In this document: positions 1 to 8,260 of the stretch, piece by piece
Position numbering within the stretch: position 1 is the first letter of the stretch
Layout: each line of letters opens with the position of its first letter
Origin: Rhodospirillales bacterium
GTDB taxonomy: Bacteria; Pseudomonadota; Alphaproteobacteria; Acetobacterales; Acetobacteraceae
Direction of reading: 5' to 3'
NCBI GenBank assembly: GCA_025351925.1
Contig: JANXVC010000324.1
Span: 1 to 40,057, forward strand
Length of the DNA stretch: 40,057 nt
Notes under the pieces: generated by a model
The model's database searches: none
What the model was told of the DNA's origin: nothing
What the model saw: the letters and a program-made list of their open reading frames with translations, nothing else
Position numbers and translations under genes: made by a program

Positions 1-321
1 GCTCGCGCAGGCCCTCGACCCAGGCGGTGAAGCATTGGGCGAACAGCGCGCCATCGCGGGCGTTGATCACGTCGTTGAGGGTGTCGTGGCCAGACGTGGA
101 GCGTCAGTCCGAGCTCGGGACGCCCGCCGCACACGGCAGCAAGCGGCGCAGGAACTCCTGGTGCATCTGCCCCCAGCGCCTGATCTCCACGAAGTCCTCC
201 GCTCCAGCCAAGGTGCCGCACAACACCAAAAGCAAGACCTCCGGCAACGGAAACAGCACCTTCCAGGACTGGCGCGGGTCCTCAAGGGCGGCGAATGCTC
301 AGTCAGTGATGGGCTGGGTAT
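1..321 (-). pseudogene. ISAs1-family transposase N-terminus, decayed
   Basis: Read on the minus strand, the segment gives pieces typical of the N-terminus of ISAs1-family DDE transposases: SLTEH, then LEDPRQSWKVLFPLPE, a stretch ending in EDFVEIRRWGQMHQEFLRRL, then HDTLNDVINARDGALFAQC and FTAWVEGLRE. The frame is broken. SLTEH and the following AALEDPRQ lie in different frames, so about one base is missing near 294-295. A TGA at 104-106 with about eight extra codons separates VPSSD from HDTLND. A Shine-Dalgarno-like GAGGAGG (complement of 329-335) sits seven bases before an ATA (319-321) where an ATG would be expected, so the start also appears lost. The rest of the element lies left of the window. 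The family is recognised from remembered conserved motifs; the damage is directly visible. Confidence 0.75.
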
Positions 322-335
322 CGGGTAACCTCCTC

Positions 336-732
336 AACGAGAGGTCTCCCATGAAGCAGACGTCAGACGGCGACGGAATCCCCTAACCGCTCAAGCGGTC
401 GCCGTGCGGACGCCTCGGCATTCATTGTCTTATGGGCATTGTTGGCTTAGGATGTTCGATCAACTTTCACGTTCTCCAGATTTTACGGTTTAGCGGGCCT
501 TAATCCAACGCCTCCGTCATAAGCCGTCACTTGACGGTACAGGCATACTTGGCTGATTTTGCCAAGGACATGCGCCCGTCTTTCCGTCCGGCAATCAATG
601 TATCCGCCTTGCCGTCAGCGGCTTCAGAGTTGACGGACGGAGCAAGCGTGGCTGGTTAGGGTTCGTCTGACGGACACCCAGGAACCACCCCGCCTTTGTG
701 TTCACTGCGCCAAGCAGCATGGGCATAGCCAT
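336..732. other. Intergenic stretch with repeated CCGTCA/TGACGG hexamer
   Basis: No convincing gene lies between the transposase remnant and the 3' end of the LysR gene. The stretch is less GC-rich than its surroundings. The hexamer CCGTCA or its complement TGACGG occurs at 514-519, 524-529, 532-537, 612-617, 631-636 and 668-673. The pair at 524-537 forms a close inverted repeat with a two-base spacer. It may be mobile-element flank or a protein-binding region; nothing here identifies the binder. Confidence 0.4.
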
Positions 733-1602
733 TCAGGCCGCATGGCGATGCCGCACCAGCCCGTTGCGAACGTGCTGGGCCAGCTCCGTTATTGCTGCGC
801 CGGCATGGTGACGGGCCAGGTGAAGGTTGATTGCGAAGGCCGGCAGCTCTGGCAGGCCGGAGCTGGATGTCAGGATATCCAGGTCAGGCGGGAGGGTGGA
901 TGCCAGCCAGGCGGACACGGCAAGGTCCGCCCGCACGGTCGCCAACGCCGCCTCCATGCTGCCGCTTTCAAAAACAGTTTTCCATCCCGCGCCGTGCCCG
1001 GTCAAAGCTGCAAGGACCGCGGGACGGAACGCGCAGGTGTCAGCCACCAGCGAAACCGACAAGGGACGCTTCAGGTGCGCGGTGCCGGCCTTGGCTCCGA
1101 CCCAGACGAGCCGCTCGATGCTGAGGCACTCGCCCGAGGAAGGCCCGGTTGGCTCCTCGATCACGGCAAGGTCAACCCGCCCCATCGCCAGCGCCTTTAC
1201 CAGTTCCGGGGACGGCGCGCACACCAGGGAGAGTTCCACCCGCGGGAAGGCGTCCGCGTACGCCTTCAACACGGGCGTCAGATGACTACCGATCAAGTCA
1301 GGAGGCACGCCAAGGCGAACCTGTCCTTCAACGGCCACCGTGGTCATCTCGGCCCATATCTCGTCGTGCAGGGCGAGCAGCTTCCGGGCTTGGCTGAACA
1401 GGCGCTCGCCGGGCCGGGTCAACCGCAGACCGCGCCGGTCACGCTCGAACAAGCTGCACCCTAGCGTCTCCTCCAGCCGCTTGACCTGCTGGCTGACGGC
1501 GCCTTGCGTGAGGTGAAGCACGTTCGCGGCGGCCGTCATGCTGGCTTTGTTCGCGACGGTAACAAAGGTGCGGACGAGGCCGGTATCGAGGTTGCGGGTC
1601 AT
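733..1602 (-). CDS. LysR-family transcriptional regulator
   Basis: A 289-residue protein with the LysR layout: N-terminal winged helix-turn-helix (about residues 5-65, with ASMTAAANVLHLTQGAVSQQ as the recognition region and KRLEETLGCSLFERD following), then a periplasmic-binding-protein-like effector domain from about residue 90. The ATG at 1600-1602 is chosen because MTRNLDTGLVRTFVTVA is the normal start of this family; the longer frame upstream has no family match. It is divergent from the LysE-type exporter, with 101 bases between the two starts. That is the classic arrangement of a LysR regulator controlling an exporter and itself. The inducer cannot be read from the sequence. Confidence 0.93.
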   Translation of the reverse strand: MTRNLDTGLVRTFVTVANKASMTAAANVLHLTQGAVSQQVKRLEETLGCSLFERDRRGLRLTRPGERLFSQARKLLALHDEIWAEMTTVAVEGQVRLGVPPDLIGSHLTPVLKAYADAFPRVELSLVCAPSPELVKALAMGRVDLAVIEEPTGPSSGECLSIERLVWVGAKAGTAHLKRPLSVSLVADTCAFRPAVLAALTGHGAGWKTVFESGSMEAALATVRADLAVSAWLASTLPPDLDILTSSSGLPELPAFAINLHLARHHAGAAITELAQHVRNGLVRHRHAA

Positions 1603-1618
1603 AGACCCATTATGACGC

Positions 1619-1644
1619 CTAATGTCCAGCATGACGAACATTAG
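1619..1644. promoter_or_regulatory. Palindromic operator candidate for the LysR regulator
   Basis: CTAATGT (1619-1625) and ACATTAG (1638-1644) form a perfect inverted repeat with 7-base arms and a 12-base spacer. It lies 17 bases upstream of the LysR start and about 60 bases upstream of the exporter start. Size and position suit a LysR recognition site in a divergent promoter region. Assignment to this regulator is inference. Confidence 0.55.
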
Positions 1645-1703
1645 CTTACCGCAGCATGGTGGCGGGCCTAACTTGTCCCGTTCAGGCCGGGGAGAACGGC
1701 AAC

Positions 1704-2303
1704 ATGGAGTTTGACGCGATCCTGCCGCTTGTCCTGTTCGTGGTTGTTTCAACCATTACGCCAGGCGGCGCCACCACACTGGCGACAGCCTCGGGCGTGC
1801 AATTCGGCTTCCGGCGCTCCGTGCCGTTGATGGCGGGCATCGCTGCCGGCCTGGCCTCGCTCGCTGCCGCATCGGCGGCTGGGTTGGCTGGCCTGCTGCA
1901 GGCGGCGCCGTCGCTGCAAACTGCCATGAGGGTGGCCGGGTCGGCTTACCTGCTCTGGCTCGCTTGGAAGATCGCCAGGAGCGGGCCACCGAATATGAAC
2001 GCCAACATGGGGGTGCCTACGAGCTTTCTGGGGGGTGCCGGCCTGCTTTGGCTGAACCCGAAAGGCTGGGCCATGGCGCTTGGCGCCGCGGCATCGTTTG
2101 CCGCCCTTGCCAGCGGGCCGTTGCAGCTTGCACTTCTGCTTGGTTCGGCTTTTGGGCTTGCGGCAACCGTGTCGCTGTCGCTCTGGTGCATGGCCGGGCT
2201 GCTGCTTGCCCGGCTGCTGCGGACCGAGCGGCAATGGCGAGTGCTCAACGCCGTGCTGGGTTTCCTGCTCGCCGCATCCATCATACCGATGTGGTTGGAA
2301 TGA
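1704..2303 (+). CDS. LysE/RhtB-type amino-acid exporter
   Basis: A 199-residue very hydrophobic protein with about six membrane segments. It opens with an FDAILPLVLFVVVSTITPGG stretch, and TPGGATTLATASGVQFGFRR matches the conserved TPGPN..G..GF(R) region of LysE/RhtB exporters, although PN is replaced by GA. A second family landmark, LLWLNPKGWAMALG, corresponds to the NPK motif. The ATG at 1704 is preceded by a GGGGAG ribosome site at 1689-1694; the longer frame from 1656 would run through the regulatory region. It probably exports an amino acid or related small molecule across the inner membrane under control of the divergent LysR protein; the substrate is unknown. Confidence 0.88.
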   Translation: MEFDAILPLVLFVVVSTITPGGATTLATASGVQFGFRRSVPLMAGIAAGLASLAAASAAGLAGLLQAAPSLQTAMRVAGSAYLLWLAWKIARSGPPNMNANMGVPTSFLGGAGLLWLNPKGWAMALGAAASFAALASGPLQLALLLGSAFGLAATVSLSLWCMAGLLLARLLRTERQWRVLNAVLGFLLAASIIPMWLE

Positions 2304-2373
2304 GCGGGCCAGGCACCTAGCCAGGCTGTATCATTCCGTCAAACAACCAACACACGAAGTGCAACGCCAGGCA

Positions 2374-2694
2374 TCAAGGTGCGTCTGGCACCCGCTCGTC
2401 CTCAGTCAGCTCGCCAATGCCGCGCAATCGCACCTGCGGCTGGTCGGGGAAGCCGGCCACGATCTCCAGCTCCCCACACATCGCCTCCACGAAGCGGCGT
2501 AAGGTGGACAAATACATGTCCGTCCGCCGCTCCAGCTTGGCAACCGAGGCCTGATTGACGTGCAAATCCGCGGCAAGCTGCTCCTGCGTCATCAGCCGCG
2601 CACGCCGCAGCTCCGCCAAAGGCAGGTCCCGCTCCATCACGTCCGTAAGAGCGACAGCCTTGGCGCGTGCGTCCGCTGGAAAGCTGTCGCGCAA
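2374..2694 (-). CDS. XRE-family HTH protein, orphan HigA-like antitoxin
   Basis: A 106-residue protein with a Cro/C1-type helix-turn-helix at about residues 28-70 (LRRARLMTQEQLAADLHVNQ, ASVAKLERRTDMYLSTLRRF), followed by EAMCGELEIVAGFPD. This matches the antitoxin partner of RelE/HigB (Gp49-like) toxins. The toxin gene normally sits directly upstream, but only 33 bases separate this gene from the MFS gene, so none is present. The only available start is a TTG preceded immediately by an in-frame TAA and with no clear ribosome site, so the N-terminus may be truncated. It may be a solitary regulator or the decaying remnant of a toxin-antitoxin pair. Confidence 0.75.
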   Translation of the reverse strand: MRDSFPADARAKAVALTDVMERDLPLAELRRARLMTQEQLAADLHVNQASVAKLERRTDMYLSTLRRFVEAMCGELEIVAGFPDQPQVRLRGIGELTEDERVPDAP

Positions 2695-2727
2695 TTAGTT
2701 GAAAGGGTGCCTACCCGCAATCGTCTG

Positions 2728-4050
2728 CTACCGGACTCCCGGAATTGCCTCGGACTGCCCGTTGAGGCCAGGCTCAACCATGGCCTCGCTGGCCGCCCGA
2801 GCCTGCCGGAAGCGCAGCGGCCGCAGCACGACGAGCGCCAGGATCACCACGATGAAGTTCATCGCCGCCGCCACTGCGAACACCGCGTACCAACTGCCGG
2901 TCGCCGTCTTGATAATGTTGGCAAACGGCACCAACAGGGCGGAGGCGCCCTTGGCGGTATAAAGCAGACTGGTGTTCACCGTCGCGTATTTCGGTCCGAA
3001 TGCATCCGTGCAGGTGGACGGAAACAGGCTGAAGATCTCACCCCACGTGAAGAAGATCAGGCCGGCGAACAGCACGAACAGCCACGGGTTCGCCCCGAGC
3101 GATCCCAGCAGCAAATAGGACGCGCCGCCGATGGTGAAGGCGATCACCATCGTCGGCTCGCGGCCGATCTGATCGGACACCCAGCCGAAGAATGGCCGCG
3201 CCGCGCCGTTCATCACGTTATCTACCACCAGCGCCACCGCCAGGGTGGACGCCCCGAGGAACAGCGCCGTGTCCGAAATACCGAAGTCGGACGCGATCAG
3301 CGCGAGCTGCGCCGTTGCCATCAAACCGCTCGAGGACACCATGACGAACATCACGTACAACAGCCAGAACACCGGGCTGCGCAGCATCTGGCGCGGGGTG
3401 AAGCTGTACAGCGACTGCGGCAGCTTCCGGGATGGCGACGGCGGCAGCGCCTCGCCGGGGTCGGGGGTGCGCAGCAGCCAGGCGACCGCGACCAGGATGG
3501 CGCCCTGGGCGATGCCGAACACCAGGAATGTATGCTGATAGCCACTGGCGGCGATCATGGCCTTGATCGGGATGACCGTCACCGCCGCACCGGCGCCGAA
3601 CCCGGCAGCCGTCAGCCCAACCGCCAGGCCGCGACGGTCGGGGAACCATTTGACCGCGTTGCCGACGCAGGTCGCGTAGATGAACCCCGCGCCGACGCCG
3701 GAGACCACGGCGCCCAAATACAGCATGGCCAACGAATCGGCATAGGCGTTGATCACCCAGGCAATGCCGACCAGCAGGCCGCCGAGCGCGACAGTCAGCT
3801 TTGGTCCGCGGCGCGGCCCCAATGCGTCCACCAGCGCGCCGCCCGCCGGGGTCAGCCAGGTCTCCAGCGCGATGAAGATGCTGAACGCCAATTGGATCTC
3901 GGCGACCGACCAGCCGTGCGCCTGCCGGATCGGCTGCACGAACAGCGTCCAGCCATACTGCAGATTGGCGATCAGCATCATGCATACGACGCCGAACACC
4001 AGTTGCCACCAGCGGTGGGTCCCTCGCGTTAATCGAGCTTCGGCCGGCAT
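2728..4050 (-). CDS. MFS transporter, oxalate/formate antiporter-like
   Basis: A 440-residue major facilitator with about twelve membrane segments. Features of the OxlT group are visible: LQYGWTLFVQPI in helix 1, FSIFIALETWLTPAGG, a GPRRGPKLTVALGGLLVG loop, YLGAVVSGVGAGFIYATCVG, KWFPDRRGLAVGLTAAGFG, and a C-terminal half with NGAARPFFGWVSDQIGRE. The group exchanges small carboxylates such as oxalate and formate. The ATG at 4050 is chosen because a GGGAGG ribosome site (4057-4062) lies six bases upstream; the ATG at 4056 directly abuts that site. It appears monocistronic, with a 117-base gap to the gene upstream. The substrate is inferred from family only. Confidence 0.88.
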   Translation of the reverse strand: MPAEARLTRGTHRWWQLVFGVVCMMLIANLQYGWTLFVQPIRQAHGWSVAEIQLAFSIFIALETWLTPAGGALVDALGPRRGPKLTVALGGLLVGIAWVINAYADSLAMLYLGAVVSGVGAGFIYATCVGNAVKWFPDRRGLAVGLTAAGFGAGAAVTVIPIKAMIAASGYQHTFLVFGIAQGAILVAVAWLLRTPDPGEALPPSPSRKLPQSLYSFTPRQMLRSPVFWLLYVMFVMVSSSGLMATAQLALIASDFGISDTALFLGASTLAVALVVDNVMNGAARPFFGWVSDQIGREPTMVIAFTIGGASYLLLGSLGANPWLFVLFAGLIFFTWGEIFSLFPSTCTDAFGPKYATVNTSLLYTAKGASALLVPFANIIKTATGSWYAVFAVAAAMNFIVVILALVVLRPLRFRQARAASEAMVEPGLNGQSEAIPGVR

Positions 4051-4167
4051 TCCCATCCTCCCACGCCGTTTGAGCGCATTCGAGTACCATGAGGGATGCC
4101 GGCGCGTCATGGCTAGGCCTGCAATGCACCGACCGGCTTCAGAAAATGGCGAACCGCAGGAGATTGA

Positions 4168-4956
4168 TCACTGGGTTCGGCAGTCCGTCTGGTCCAGCCA
4201 GCCCTGCCCGGCTCCCGCCGCCGCATGGACGTCGAACGACAGCCGCAGCAGATGGTGGTCGGCGGACACTGTTGCCTCGGCCGACGACGGGGCGGCCCCC
4301 AGCGCCGGAGACTGCAGCACCAGGCGCCAACGCCTTGGGGCTGCTAACGCGACCTGGGCATCGAAGCGCGCGTCGCGTTTCCAGCCCGGCATGAACACCG
4401 GCACCGTGGCGGCAGCCGCCGGAAGCCAGCGGGACCAGTAGAACGCCAGCGCGTAGGGCGTGCGGGTCTGCGGCGGCATGGCGGGGCGGGCGAGGTCGAG
4501 GTCGGGCCGGCGCTCCGGCTGGGCGGCGGGATAGTCCGGCAGCCAGGGCTCGCCGAAACGGCCGGGTTCCCAGTGACCGGCGAATGCGGGGTGCCGGCGG
4601 CGGAACTCGGACAGCGACTTCGACTGCACCCGGCTCGCCAGCAGCCCATCCGGCCCGCGCACAAACACGTCCCATTGCTGGCGCCTCACCTGGCCGTTGG
4701 CGCTGTAGCGGTTGTTTACCGCGACCGACTGCAGCTCGCCGGCCCGCCAGGTGCTGATCTCCTCCGCGAGGTATTGGATCGACCACAACCATGAGGGCTC
4801 GGCGTCGAGCCGCGCGGTGACGGCCACGGTGGTGAGGCCGCGCGCCTCAGACACCTCGGTCCGTACCGCGACGTGGCCGGAATAGCTGGTCAGGCCGGCA
4901 TAATGGCACACCTCCGCCGCTGGCGCCGTGCTCGCGGCAATGCTTGCAATAGCCAT
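4168..4956 (-). CDS. Secreted protein of unknown function (DUF6134-like)
   Basis: A 262-residue protein beginning MAIASIAASTAPAAEVCHYA, which looks like a short export signal. The ATG at 4956 is preceded by GGAAGGGG with a five-base spacer, better than the ATG six codons earlier. The body is rich in beta strands (HVAVRTEVSEARGLTTVAVT, then WSIQYLAEEISTWRAGELQS with VNNRYSANGQV). This recalls secreted DUF6134-type proteins of proteobacteria, but the match is from memory and weak. No catalytic motif is visible. It is divergent from the PNPOx-like gene, 71 bases apart. Confidence 0.6.
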   Translation of the reverse strand: MAIASIAASTAPAAEVCHYAGLTSYSGHVAVRTEVSEARGLTTVAVTARLDAEPSWLWSIQYLAEEISTWRAGELQSVAVNNRYSANGQVRRQQWDVFVRGPDGLLASRVQSKSLSEFRRRHPAFAGHWEPGRFGEPWLPDYPAAQPERRPDLDLARPAMPPQTRTPYALAFYWSRWLPAAAATVPVFMPGWKRDARFDAQVALAAPRRWRLVLQSPALGAAPSSAEATVSADHHLLRLSFDVHAAAGAGQGWLDQTDCRTQ

Positions 4957-5027
4957 AGCGACCCCTTCCGGCATAGGCCCGGCTTGGCGGATAGCTTGCC
5001 CGGGCCGGGCCGGGTTAGCATGGCGGC

Positions 5028-5639
5028 ATGGAAGACTCCTCGATGTTTCACGATGGCATGCGCGCCTTGCAGGACGAGTTCGACGGACGCCGCGTAGCCG
5101 ACGCCCTCGAACGCCACCGCAAGCACCGCGAGTTCCTGCCCGACGACATCGCCCTCATCACCTCCGTGCCGTTCTTCTTCGTCGCCTCGCATTGCGGCGA
5201 CGCGGTCGATTGCAGCTTCAAGGGCGGCGTGCCGGGCTTCGTCCAGGTGGTCGGGCCGGCCGCGCTGGAGTGGCCGGACTATGACGGGAACTCGATGTAC
5301 CGCACGCTGGGCAACATCGTCCGCAGCCCGCGAGTCGGACTGCTGTTCATCCGCTTCGACGGCGCGTCCACCCTGCTGCGCATGACCGGCGACGCCACGC
5401 TGCTGCGCGACGCCGCGACGCTGGCCCGCCATCACGGCGCCAAGGCGGTCGTGCGGTTCGAGGCCGACTACGTCTATCCGAACTGTCCCCGCTACATCCC
5501 GGAGCTGCAGATGGTCGCCGCCAGCCCGCATCCCCCGGCGCCGGGCATCACACCGCCGGCGCCAGCCTGGAAGGCCCGCGACTACATCCGCGACGAGCTG
5601 CCAGCCGACGACCCGCACCGCAGCGCTGTTGACGACTGA
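5028..5639 (+). CDS. Pyridoxamine 5'-phosphate oxidase-fold protein
   Basis: A 203-residue cytoplasmic protein with the split beta-barrel of the PNPOx-like flavin-binding group. Landmarks are FLPDDIALITSVPFFFVAS near residue 37, DCSFKGGVPGFVQVVGP, LEWPDYDGNSMYRTLGNI near residue 80, a core strand VGLLFIRFDG, and the C-terminal VYPNCPRYIPEL typical of general-stress/FMN-binding members. Such proteins bind FMN, F420 or heme; which cofactor is bound here, and the substrate, cannot be told. No strong ribosome site precedes the ATG at 5028. It ends 16 bases before the convergent lipoprotein gene. Confidence 0.82.
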   Translation: MEDSSMFHDGMRALQDEFDGRRVADALERHRKHREFLPDDIALITSVPFFFVASHCGDAVDCSFKGGVPGFVQVVGPAALEWPDYDGNSMYRTLGNIVRSPRVGLLFIRFDGASTLLRMTGDATLLRDAATLARHHGAKAVVRFEADYVYPNCPRYIPELQMVAASPHPPAPGITPPAPAWKARDYIRDELPADDPHRSAVDD

Positions 5640-5655
5640 GCGGCATCGCGGCCCC

Positions 5656-5823
5656 TCAAGGCGTAGCGGCCCGGACAGCAGGAGCGCCGGGGAGTTTCTC
5701 CTCGCTCGGGCCGTCCATGGTAGTACTTTTCACGCTATTATTGCTGGACGACACCGGTATCGGTCCCGACATACATCCGGCGAGCAACAGGGCGGCGGAG
5801 GCGATCGCTGGAAACTTCGGCAT
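5656..5823 (-). CDS. Small lipoprotein
   Basis: A 55-residue precursor with a clear lipoprotein signal: MPKFPAIASAALLLAGC, lipobox LLAGC, then MSGPIPVSSSNNSVKS. The ATG at 5823 has a GGGGA ribosome site four bases upstream. The mature part is only about 40 residues, is rich in Ser and Pro, and has no known domain. It is divergent from the RND efflux operon, with 47 bases between starts, so the two may share a promoter region. Function unknown. Confidence 0.6.
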   Translation of the reverse strand: MPKFPAIASAALLLAGCMSGPIPVSSSNNSVKSTTMDGPSEEKLPGAPAVRAATP

Positions 5824-5870
5824 TTCATCCCCGTTTGGCCGCATCCCTTGGCAGAAAAGAGATCGGAACA

Positions 5871-7091
5871 ATGCGGGTTCTAACCCGGCGGGCGCTCCAG
5901 AGCACGCTCATTCTCCTATTTGCGCAGTCTCCCGCATCGGCGCAGACCACAACCCTGCATGACGCCGTCCAGGCGGCATGGGACCGGTTGCCGGACCGCG
6001 CCGGGGTGGAGGCGCGTCGTCAGGCCGCTACCGCCCGGGTCAACGCCGCCGGCGCGTTGCTGCCGAACGCGCCCTACGCGGTCGGCACCTACGTCAACGA
6101 CAAGGCCGGCAGCAACCAATATTACGTCACCCACCAGGCCGAAATCGGCACTCCCGTCTGGCTGCCGGGCCAGGGCCGGGCGACGCAGGACGCCGCGCGG
6201 GCGGAGATCACCAGTCTGGGCGCCGAGGCCGATGCTGCGCACCTCGCCGTGGCGCTCCAAGTGCTCGACGCCGCCACCCAGGCTGCAATCAGCGCCAACA
6301 CGCGGGACTCGGCCCGGCGCCGCCTGCAGTCGTCCCAGGCGCTGGCCGCCGACCTGACCCGCCGTTTCCGCATCGGCGAGGCCGCGCAGTCGGATGCGCT
6401 GGCCGCCGACGCCGACGCCGCCTCCGCCATGGTGACGCTGTCCGACGCGCAGGCGCAGTTCGCCGGCGCGCAGGCGCTATTGGCGTCGCTGACCGGGCAG
6501 CTGGCGGTGCCCAGCCTGATAGGGCCAGAGCCGGCGCCGCCGAAGATGGACGCAGTGCGCGACAGCCATCCGCGCCTGATCGCTGCCCGGCGCGTGGCGG
6601 AGGCGGCGCAATCTGCAATGCGGCTGACCCGGATCGAGAGCCGCGACAGCCCGGAGGTCGGCATCCAGGGCACGAACGAGAAGCAGGGCGGCACCTCGCC
6701 GTGGAACACGCGGTTCGGCCTGGTCGTACGCTTTCCGTTCGCCACCGAGGCGCGCAACCTGCCGCGTTTGGCAGCCGCGCAGTCCCAGGTCACCACCGCC
6801 CAGGTGCAGCTCGTGCAGGCCGAGCGCCAGGTCACGGCCGAGCTGCAGCAGTCGGTGGCGACGCTGGCGGGCGCGCGGCAGGGCAGCGCCGCCGCCACCC
6901 GCGCCGCCAGCAGCCTCGTGACCCGGCGCGGCCAGATCGAGCGCGCCTGGCGGGCCGGCGAGATGCCGCTCATCGAAGTGGTTCGCGCCAACGCGCTCGC
7001 GTTCGACGCGGAACTCGCGCGCGACAAGGCACGCAGCCAATTGCTCGCTGCCCAGCAGCGCGTGCGCATCGCCGAGGGGGTGGTGCCATGA
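5871..7091 (+). CDS. RND efflux outer-membrane factor (TolC/CzcC-like)
   Basis: A 406-residue exported protein; the signal ends near SPASA/QTTT. The mature part is mostly long alpha-helices with Ala/Gln/Arg-rich heptads, in two similar halves typical of outer-membrane efflux proteins (VEARRQAATARVNAAGALLP early, LAADLTRRFRIGEAAQSDAL in the first half, VTRRGQIERAWRAGEMPLIE in the second). It forms the outer-membrane channel for the pump encoded downstream. The ATG at 5871 begins the signal peptide; the longer frame adds an unlikely extension. Its TGA overlaps the adaptor ATG (ATGA at 7088-7091), so the genes are translationally coupled. Confidence 0.9.
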   Translation: MRVLTRRALQSTLILLFAQSPASAQTTTLHDAVQAAWDRLPDRAGVEARRQAATARVNAAGALLPNAPYAVGTYVNDKAGSNQYYVTHQAEIGTPVWLPGQGRATQDAARAEITSLGAEADAAHLAVALQVLDAATQAAISANTRDSARRRLQSSQALAADLTRRFRIGEAAQSDALAADADAASAMVTLSDAQAQFAGAQALLASLTGQLAVPSLIGPEPAPPKMDAVRDSHPRLIAARRVAEAAQSAMRLTRIESRDSPEVGIQGTNEKQGGTSPWNTRFGLVVRFPFATEARNLPRLAAAQSQVTTAQVQLVQAERQVTAELQQSVATLAGARQGSAAATRAASSLVTRRGQIERAWRAGEMPLIEVVRANALAFDAELARDKARSQLLAAQQRVRIAEGVVP

Positions 7092-8254
7092 GGGGCTGGC
7101 GCTGCGTCGCGCTGCTCTTGCTGGCCGCGCCGGCCTGGGCGGCGGACAAGCCAGCGAACAAGGACGCGCCGAAGGATCCGCCCGGGGTCGTGCGCATGAG
7201 CGCCGACGCGCAGAAGGGCGCTGGCCTCAAGACCGCGCACGCCGAACGCCGCCGGGTCACGGAGCCGGTGCAGGCGCCCGGGACCATCATGTTCGACGAG
7301 CGCCACGTTGCCCGCCTCCGTCCGTTCGCCCAGGGCCGGGTGCTGCGGCTGCTGGTGCGGCCGGGCGATATGGTGACGGCCGGGCAGCCGTTGGCGGAGC
7401 TGGACCTCCCCGGCCTGACCGACGCGCGCGATAGCCTGGCCGCCTCGCAGGCGGCATTGCGCCAGGCGCAGGCCGAGGTGCAGGTGGCGAGCGCGTCGCA
7501 GCGGCGCGGCGAGATGCTGGCCCGCGACGGCTCGGTCGCTCGGGCGGAGGCGGAGCGCCGCGGCGCCGAGACCGCCCGCGCCCGCGCCGCCGTCGATACC
7601 GCACGCGCCCAGGTCTCCGCAAACGACGCCCGGGTGGCCCGCCTGTCGCCGGCTGCCGGTAGCGCGCCCGGGACCGGCATGCTGACCAGCCCGCTCGCCG
7701 GCGTGGTGGTGAGCCTCAATCTGACCCCGGGCGAGGTCGTCGATCCCACGACGGACGCGGCCACCGTCGCCGACTTGTCGGTGATGCTGGCGTTGATGCA
7801 GGTGGCGGAGAAGGACGTGCCGCAGGTCCGGGTGGGCGATGCGGCGCAGGTGCGGCTGACGACTGGACCCGACCGCGCCTGGCCGGGCCGGGTCGCCGCG
7901 GTCGGCGCGGAGCTGGACCCGCGCACCCGCACGCTGCCGGCGCGGGTGGAGCTCGCCAACGCGGACGGCGCGCTGCGGGCCGGATTATTCGCGCAGGTGC
8001 AGGTCACCAGCGACCAGGGGCGCAGCGGCACCGAGATTCCGGCGGCGGCGGTGCAGACGATCGACGACAAGCCCATCGCCTTCGTGCGCGCGGGGCCCGA
8101 CCGGTTCGAGCGGCACGACCTGCAGCTCGGCGTGCAGCGTCCGGACTGGGTGGAGGTGCGCGGCGGGCTGAATGCCGGGGACGAGGTGGTGACCGACGGC
8201 GCCTTTGCCCTGAAGTCGATCCTGCAGAAGGATCTCCTGGGCTCCACGGATTAA
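7088..8254 (+). CDS. RND periplasmic adaptor (CzcB/CusB-like)
   Basis: A 388-residue membrane fusion protein. The signal is MRGWRCVALLLLAAPAWA, followed by a Lys/Asp/Pro-rich linker. The lipoyl half-motif (VLRLLVRPGDMVTAGQPLAE) begins near residue 90, a helical hairpin of Ala/Arg/Gln repeats fills about 120-185, and the second lipoyl half appears as LTSPLAGVVVSLNLTPGEVV. Beta-barrel and membrane-proximal domains follow, with PAAAVQTIDDKPIAFVRAG near the end. It bridges the inner-membrane pump and the outer-membrane channel. The order outer-membrane factor, adaptor, pump is that of czcCBA systems. It is followed six bases later by the pump gene. Confidence 0.92.
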   Translation: MRGWRCVALLLLAAPAWAADKPANKDAPKDPPGVVRMSADAQKGAGLKTAHAERRRVTEPVQAPGTIMFDERHVARLRPFAQGRVLRLLVRPGDMVTAGQPLAELDLPGLTDARDSLAASQAALRQAQAEVQVASASQRRGEMLARDGSVARAEAERRGAETARARAAVDTARAQVSANDARVARLSPAAGSAPGTGMLTSPLAGVVVSLNLTPGEVVDPTTDAATVADLSVMLALMQVAEKDVPQVRVGDAAQVRLTTGPDRAWPGRVAAVGAELDPRTRTLPARVELANADGALRAGLFAQVQVTSDQGRSGTEIPAAAVQTIDDKPIAFVRAGPDRFERHDLQLGVQRPDWVEVRGGLNAGDEVVTDGAFALKSILQKDLLGSTD

Positions 8255-8260
8255 GGACGC

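Noticed and set aside
5978-8254. A 758-codon plus-strand frame covering most of the outer-membrane factor gene and all of the adaptor
   Set aside because: The adaptor begins at the ATG at 7088 with a clear signal peptide; the upstream part is an off-frame reading of the outer-membrane factor gene.
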